Below are positions 42,491 to 47,075 of a stretch of DNA of 47,075 nt, piece after piece. Each line of letters opens with the position of its first letter. Positions within the stretch are counted from its first letter, which is position 1. The stretch comes from an uncultured Blautia sp. (lineage in GTDB: Bacteria > Bacillota > Clostridia > Lachnospirales > Lachnospiraceae), in the NCBI GenBank assembly GCA_900547615.1, contig URHH01000003.1:1-47075 (forward strand), written 5' to 3'. Position numbers and translations under genes: made by a program. The notes beneath the pieces are model-generated. The model was given only the letters and a program-made list of their open reading frames with translations. It searched no databases and was not told the origin of the DNA.

Positions 42491-43984
42491 TTATTTTATT
42501 TTCAAAATAGAAAGAACAGTTTGAGGCATATCCGAAGCCTCCACTACACAATTATGAAGAACTGGCGCTGTGCGGATTTCCTCCACCGCACCCGGAACAG
42601 GAACTCCGGAAAGTTCACAGAGACGGTCGATCAGATTAAAATCCTCTTCCTCTCCGGAAAGTTCTGTCACTGCATCCATCACACTTCTTGCAAATTTATA
42701 CGGACTCGCGGTAGAAGCGATAATAACAGGCGTTTCATCTCCTGATTCTTTCCTGTATTTTTCGTATACACCGGAGGCAACTGCCGTGTGCGTATCCAGA
42801 ATATATCCGCTTTCCTCATACACGCGCTTAATTGTTTCGGCTGTCTCTTCTTCTGTACAATAATTTCCGTAAAAATCAGCAAGGGCTTCCTTCATTTCTT
42901 CTGTTATGGTATAAGCGCCGCCTGCCGCCAGATTTTCCATAAGCTTTTTACACACAGAAGCGTCCTCGCCTGCAATCTGGTAAATCAAACGCTCCAGGTT
43001 GCTGGAAATCAAAATATCCATAGACGGAGAGTTTGTAAGGATAAAATCTCTTCTTCTGTCATACGTTCCCGTAGAAAAGAAATCATACAGAACCTTATTT
43101 TCATTGGAAGCACAGATCAGTTTATTTACAGGAAGTCCCATTTCTTTTGCATAGAACGCGGCAAGTATATTTCCGAAATTCCCTGTTGGAACTGCGATAT
43201 TTACTTTTTCCCCGTTCTGAAGGCTTCCCTCTCCCACAAGAGAAGCGTAAGCGTACACATAATATACGATCTGAGGAACCAGTCTTCCGATATTGATGGA
43301 ATTGGCAGAAGAAAACTGAAATCCCGCTTTATGAAGCGTCTCTTTCATCTCCTGATCGTTAAACATCTTTTTGACAGCTGTCTGGGCGTCGTCAAAATTT
43401 CCGGTAATTCCCACAACGTATGTATTCTGTCCCTTTTGTGTCACCATCTGTTTTTCCTGAACAGGACTGACGCCGTTCTTTGGATAAAATACAATGATTT
43501 TTGTTCCCGGAACGTCTGCAAAGCCTGCCATAGCCGCTTTTCCTGTATCTCCCGATGTCGCAGTCAAAATCACAATTTCTTTTTCTATATGATTTTTTCT
43601 GGCTGCCGTTGTCATAAGATGGGGCAGAATTGAAAGCGCCATATCCTTAAAGGCAATGGTAGCTCCGTGAAACAGTTCCAGATAATATTTTCCGTCTGCT
43701 TTTCGGACAGGCGCAATTTTTTCTGTGTCAAATTTGGAATCATATGCCTTCTCAATACAGCTTTTCAATTCTTCCTCTGTAAAATCTGTAAAAAAGCGGC
43801 TCATTACTTCAAACGCCACTTCCTGATAGGACATTTTCGCAAGCTCTTCCACAGGTATATCAAGCTTTGGAATCACTTCCGGCACAAACAGCCCTCCATC
43901 TGAAGAGAGTCCTTTTAAAATTGCAGATGAAGCCGTAATTCCCTTTTCTGTTCCTCTTGTACTTTTATATAAAACCTCCACCAT
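42491..43984 (-). CDS. thrC: Threonine synthase
   Basis: A PLP enzyme of 497 residues converting phosphohomoserine to threonine. The PLP lysine is in FHGATIAFKDMALSIL near residues 105-120; VILTATSGDTGKAAMAGF and the glycine-rich VAVPTGNFGNILAA-like segment (NIAVPTGNFGNILAAF) bind the phosphate. It belongs to the long class without the N-terminal regulatory domain. The start is taken as the ATG at 43982-43984 (MVEVLYKSTRG) with an AAAGGCGGG site; an earlier in-frame start adds 23 residues unlike the family. An extended -10 box (TATAAT at 44022-44027 on the minus strand) lies upstream. Confidence 0.95.
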   Translation of the reverse strand: MVEVLYKSTRGTEKGITASSAILKGLSSDGGLFVPEVIPKLDIPVEELAKMSYQEVAFEVMSRFFTDFTEEELKSCIEKAYDSKFDTEKIAPVRKADGKYYLELFHGATIAFKDMALSILPHLMTTAARKNHIEKEIVILTATSGDTGKAAMAGFADVPGTKIIVFYPKNGVSPVQEKQMVTQKGQNTYVVGITGNFDDAQTAVKKMFNDQEMKETLHKAGFQFSSANSINIGRLVPQIVYYVYAYASLVGEGSLQNGEKVNIAVPTGNFGNILAAFYAKEMGLPVNKLICASNENKVLYDFFSTGTYDRRRDFILTNSPSMDILISSNLERLIYQIAGEDASVCKKLMENLAAGGAYTITEEMKEALADFYGNYCTEEETAETIKRVYEESGYILDTHTAVASGVYEKYRKESGDETPVIIASTASPYKFARSVMDAVTELSGEEEDFNLIDRLCELSGVPVPGAVEEIRTAPVLHNCVVEASDMPQTVLSILKIK

Positions 43985-44101
43985 GATTCCCGCCTTTCTT
44001 TTCTGTTTTTCAGTGTGTTTCATTATACCATGCTCTTTCACAAAATACCACACTAAATTGCAAAAAAGTATTCACCGGTTAAAAAATAGGCTGCAAAAGC
44101 A

Positions 44102-44144
44102 AAAAGACAGGAAACATATCCTGTAAATACGCTCCTGTCTTTTC
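44102..44144 (-). terminator. Intrinsic terminator after the SleB-type hydrolase gene
   Basis: Stem 44102-44112 with 44134-44144, followed on the minus strand by TTTTTGCTTTT. It separates the hydrolase gene from thrC. Confidence 0.75.
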
Positions 44145-44152
44145 CCCTTAAA

Positions 44153-45037
44153 TTATTTCATAGCTACCAGCTCAGATACGGAAGAATGTGTCTCCTGTTC
44201 CTCTGCCGGCTCTTCTCCCTCTTCCGGATAAGTGTAAAATTCATGTACTCCATATTTAAAAAGACGCTTCAGATCTTTTTCAAACCAGGCAACATTATGT
44301 TTCTCTGCTGCTGATTTCTGAATAAAAAACAAAGCTCCCTCTGAATAATCCACGCCTTCCAGCGCCTGTTTTACCGCCTCTTTTGTTTCCTCTGTCACAG
44401 TCACTTCATTGATTCTGCCGTCGTATACAGGTGAAAACTGGGGAACTCCGTTTACATATTCCCACACAACTTCAGATACGCTGTCAGGAAATCCTTCATG
44501 TTTTACACGGTTCATGATCACATTCGCGATCAAAGTTCTTCCCTTAATATCTTCTGTACCGGCCTCCGCTTCTACAATACGAAGCAGCGTGTCGTAATCC
44601 TCATCAGACATCATTTTCGGTGTCTGTGCAAAGCTGCTTGCCCTGGAACTGAAATTATCAATGGTATTTTCCATAGAGGCGCTTACATCCAACGCCACAG
44701 CTCCTTCTTCAATGTGCTTTACTCTCTGTCCCACCATAACTTCTTCACAAGATGTACCAATCCTGTTTATCGTACTTCCCGGAGCCGGGGTCTCTCTTAC
44801 ACCGGATACCACTCCCGCTATTCCGGAAGGAAGATATGGCTCCTCCTCTTTTTCCGTGTCAGAAGCCGCATACACCTGACTTCTGAGATCAGGAGGAAAC
44901 ACATTGCAAACGATTATAATAGCAACGGTCAGAAATGCCCAGGCTGTAAGAACGGTGAAGCTGCGTATGGAATCTCCCGGGAAGACTCCCTTCTTTTCTC
45001 TTTCTGTAAGATTCACATTTTTTCTCTTTTCTTTCAT
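44153..45037 (-). CDS. SleB/CwlJ-type cell wall hydrolase
   Basis: A 294-residue membrane-anchored protein. A basic cytoplasmic end and one helix (about 30-48, AWAFLTVAIIIVCNVF) lead to a low-complexity linker. The C-terminal Hydrolase_2 domain (about 150-270) has LRIVEAEAGTEDIKGRTLIANVIMNRV with the catalytic Glu, and FSPVYDGRIN. Relatives are spore-cortex-lytic enzymes, but domain homologues also act in vegetative cells. The start at 45035-45037 is preferred over an ATG six codons upstream that lacks a ribosome binding site. Confidence 0.88.
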   Translation of the reverse strand: MKEKRKNVNLTEREKKGVFPGDSIRSFTVLTAWAFLTVAIIIVCNVFPPDLRSQVYAASDTEKEEEPYLPSGIAGVVSGVRETPAPGSTINRIGTSCEEVMVGQRVKHIEEGAVALDVSASMENTIDNFSSRASSFAQTPKMMSDEDYDTLLRIVEAEAGTEDIKGRTLIANVIMNRVKHEGFPDSVSEVVWEYVNGVPQFSPVYDGRINEVTVTEETKEAVKQALEGVDYSEGALFFIQKSAAEKHNVAWFEKDLKRLFKYGVHEFYTYPEEGEEPAEEQETHSSVSELVAMK

Positions 45038-45117
45038 ACCCTTTATTCCTTGCATTTTTATTATAGTTTTCTTTCGTTTTTTCTTTATTTTGTAACATTT
45101 TTGTAATGTATGAGAAA

Positions 45118-45146
45118 ATTATATTTAATATACCCCTTTCTGTCAA
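45118..45146 (-). promoter_or_regulatory. Strong promoter of the SleB-type hydrolase gene
   Basis: TTGACA (45141-45146) and TATAAT (45118-45123) with a 17-bp spacer on the minus strand, an exact consensus match, about 80 bp before the start codon. Confidence 0.85.
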
Positions 45147-45180
45147 GGTTTTTTTCTTTTTTTCGTAAAAATAAAAGGAA

Positions 45181-45222
45181 TTCCCTGCGTACCTGTTTAT
45201 TATAGACAGATACTGCAGGGAA
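45181..45222 (-). terminator. Probable terminator of leuA
   Basis: An 8-bp GC-rich stem (45181-45188 with 45215-45222), extended by imperfect pairs, followed on the minus strand by TTCCTTTTATTTTT. It lies about 80 bp beyond the leuA stop. Confidence 0.65.
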
Positions 45223-45299
45223 GGTCAAGAATATTTGTTCGTGTTCTTACAACAGGATTTTCATCAATAAAACGGCGTCTGACAAATCCCAACAAAGTT

Positions 45300-46955
45300 C
45301 TATCGATTATTAATGGAGGCTACCAGCGCATCAATGGAAGCATGGATAATATCTGCGTGAACGCCTGCGCCCCACGCCATTGTTCCATCCGGCTTGCGGA
45401 TTCCCACATAGGCGATTGCACGGGAACTGGAGCTTTCCTCAAGGGCATGTTCCTGATAAGTCTCCAGCTGGTATTTCAGCTCATAAGTCTTTTTCAGTGC
45501 ATTGCTTACTGCGTCAAGACGTCCGTTTCCCTTTGCCTCTGTCACTGTAACTTTACCGTTAAAAGAAGAAGTTACCTGAGTAGTAATCCCTCCCTCTTTC
45601 TGCTGAAAATGCACCTCCAGGATCTCATACGGCTCTTTTGTATTTTCAAATGTCTTTTTAAACAGGCTGAAAATTTCATCCGGGTGAAGTTCTTTATGGC
45701 TGTGGTCAGACACTGCCTTCGCCGCATATCCCATAGCCTCCCGCATTTTTGCAGGAAGGTTCAGACCGAATTTTGTCTCCAGAATATATCCAACGCCGCC
45801 CTTTCCAGACTGACTGTTAATACGGATCACATCCGCGTCATAATTTCTTCCTACATCTGTAGGGTCAATGGGCAGATAGGGAACATTCCAGTGGTCCATA
45901 TCCTTTTCCTCTCTCCAGTGCATTCCTTTTGCAATGGCATCCTGATGAGAGCCGGAAAAAGCTGCGAAAACAAGAGCTCCGCTGTACGGACTTCTCTCAT
46001 CTACTTTCATTCCCGTGCAGTTTTCATAAACCTCACAGATATGCGGCATATTGGAAAAATCAAGATTTGGCTCAACACCCTGAGAATACATATTCATTCC
46101 AAGAGTTACAATATCCACGTTTCCTGTGCGTTCTCCATTCCCAAAAAGTGTTCCTTCAATACGGTCTGCGCCTGCAAGAAGTCCCATCTCAGAATCTGCC
46201 ACTCCACAGCCACGGTCGTTATGAGGGTGAAGAGACACAATCACGTTTTCTCTGTATTTCATATTTTCGCACATATATTCAATCTGGCTTGCATAAACAT
46301 GCGGCATGGAATGCTGTACCGTAACCGGAAGATTAATGATGCACTTATTTTCCGGCGTGGGCTGCCACACATCGAGGACAGCGTTACACACTTCAAGCGC
46401 ATATTCCGGCTCTGTTCCTGTGAAGCTCTCCGGGCTGTACTCAAACTGAAAGTTTCCTTCCGTCTCTGCAGCCAATTTTTTCAGAAGAGCCGCTCCCTCC
46501 ACTGCAATTTTTAAAATCTCCTCTTTCGATTTTTTAAACACCTGCTCTCTCTGTGCCACAGAGGTGGAGTTATATACATGTACAATAGCTTTTGGCGCGC
46601 CTTTTACCGCCTCAAAAGTCTTGCGGATAATGTGCTCTCTCGCCTGTGTGAGAACCTGTATGGTCACGTCTTCCGGAATTAAATTCTGCTCGATCAGAGT
46701 GCGGAGAAATACATACTCCGTCTCCGATGCAGCCGGGAATCCCACTTCGATTTCCTTAAATCCAATTTCCACAAGCAATTTAAAAAATTCAATTTTCTGT
46801 TCCAGACTCATAGGGATCACAAGAGCCTGATTTCCGTCTCTGAGATCAACGGAACACCAGATCGGCGCTTTGTCCACATACTCTTTTTCCGCCCATTTCA
46901 TACATTTTACCGGCGGCATATGGTATTGTCTTTTATATTTTCCTGCATTCATCAT
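45300..46955 (-). CDS. leuA: 2-isopropylmalate synthase
   Basis: First committed enzyme of leucine synthesis: acetyl-CoA and 2-ketoisovalerate to 2-isopropylmalate. This is the longer type of about 551 residues. The N-terminal barrel has WCSVDLRDGNQAL (catalytic Arg-Asp) near residues 33-45 and SLHPHNDRGCG (metal His pair). The C-terminal LeuA allosteric domain (about 430-550) suggests feedback inhibition by leucine. The start at 46953-46955 (ATGATG) has GGAGG eight bases upstream; an earlier ATG overlaps that site. The upstream leader runs off the window. Confidence 0.95.
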   Translation of the reverse strand: MMNAGKYKRQYHMPPVKCMKWAEKEYVDKAPIWCSVDLRDGNQALVIPMSLEQKIEFFKLLVEIGFKEIEVGFPAASETEYVFLRTLIEQNLIPEDVTIQVLTQAREHIIRKTFEAVKGAPKAIVHVYNSTSVAQREQVFKKSKEEILKIAVEGAALLKKLAAETEGNFQFEYSPESFTGTEPEYALEVCNAVLDVWQPTPENKCIINLPVTVQHSMPHVYASQIEYMCENMKYRENVIVSLHPHNDRGCGVADSEMGLLAGADRIEGTLFGNGERTGNVDIVTLGMNMYSQGVEPNLDFSNMPHICEVYENCTGMKVDERSPYSGALVFAAFSGSHQDAIAKGMHWREEKDMDHWNVPYLPIDPTDVGRNYDADVIRINSQSGKGGVGYILETKFGLNLPAKMREAMGYAAKAVSDHSHKELHPDEIFSLFKKTFENTKEPYEILEVHFQQKEGGITTQVTSSFNGKVTVTEAKGNGRLDAVSNALKKTYELKYQLETYQEHALEESSSSRAIAYVGIRKPDGTMAWGAGVHADIIHASIDALVASINNR

Positions 46956-47021
46956 TTCTTTTTCCTCCATTTCTTATTCCGGTTATGTTACAGAACATTA
47001 CAAAGTAATTTCCTATAGCAT

Positions 47022-47042
47022 AAAAAAGTGTCTTCGACACTT
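47022..47042 (-). terminator. Intrinsic terminator upstream of leuA
   Basis: A 7-bp stem (47026-47032 with 47036-47042, loop of three) followed by TTTTTT on the minus strand, 67 bp before leuA. It either ends the gene beyond the window or is the terminator of a leuA leader. A second GC-rich hairpin (CCCCCAT and ATGGGGG, near 47052-47070) lies just before it. No T-box core is visible in the part shown. Confidence 0.7.
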
Positions 47043-47075
47043 CAACCCCCTATCCCCCATTCATGGGGGAATTAG

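Noticed and set aside
46971..47075. A T-box leader for leuA
   Set aside because: A terminator is present, but no T-box core or specifier region is visible in the 105 bp shown; the rest of the region is outside the window.

Overview
This is a 47 kb chromosomal window from a low-to-moderate GC Firmicute. I infer an acetogenic Lachnospiraceae, probably Blautia-like. The grounds are a Wood-Ljungdahl carbon monoxide dehydrogenase with nickel-maturation genes, a class III glutamine synthetase, a T-box pheS leader, a TPP riboswitch on thiT, SpoIID and SleB-type wall enzymes, and housekeeping gene orders typical of Clostridia. The genus is inferred from gene content, not from a database comparison. 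I see no tRNA, rRNA, insertion sequence, prophage or CRISPR array.

Layout. (1) 1-3.3 kb, minus: a CODH operon transcribed as His-rich metal-binding protein, cooT, metF, cooC, acsA/cooS (cut by the window edge). (2) 3.5-8.8 kb: an aldo/keto reductase facing a gpsA-plsY-der-DUF512 operon. (3) 9-15.2 kb: an unusually long PRPP synthetase, then rplS-lepB-rbgA-rnhB-yraN-pgeF and map, all minus after prs. (4) 15.2-20.8 kb: a ZIP transporter, a riboswitch-controlled thiT, a MotA/MotB-like pair resembling ZorA/ZorB without other Zorya genes, and a decayed two-component system. (5) 20.8-34.5 kb: a nitrogen-assimilation block. A minus-strand operon glnN-asnB-pyrG-purF-dapL diverges from a plus-strand operon of three split glutamate-synthase genes, a short glutamine synthetase and an ANTAR RNA-binding regulator. 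(6) 34.6-47 kb, minus: a histidine phosphatase, pheT-pheS with T-box, BrkB/YihY, spoIID, a frameshifted galM, a probable 6S RNA, thrC, a SleB-type hydrolase and leuA.

The strongest system-level signal is in the nitrogen block. Both divergent promoters start RNAs that almost at once form short hairpins with hexanucleotide loops having A at position 1 and G at position 4, the known ANTAR recognition signature. Each overlaps an intrinsic terminator. The glnN leader carries two such modules in tandem. The operon opposite encodes an ANTAR protein whose receiver domain lacks the phosphorylatable aspartate. I infer an antitermination circuit that sets glutamine and glutamate synthesis, and possibly the three glutamine-consuming amidotransferases downstream of glnN.

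Other notable items are the ZorAB-like motor pair without effectors, a signal peptidase with arginine in place of the catalytic lysine, and two degraded loci (the two-component system and galM).
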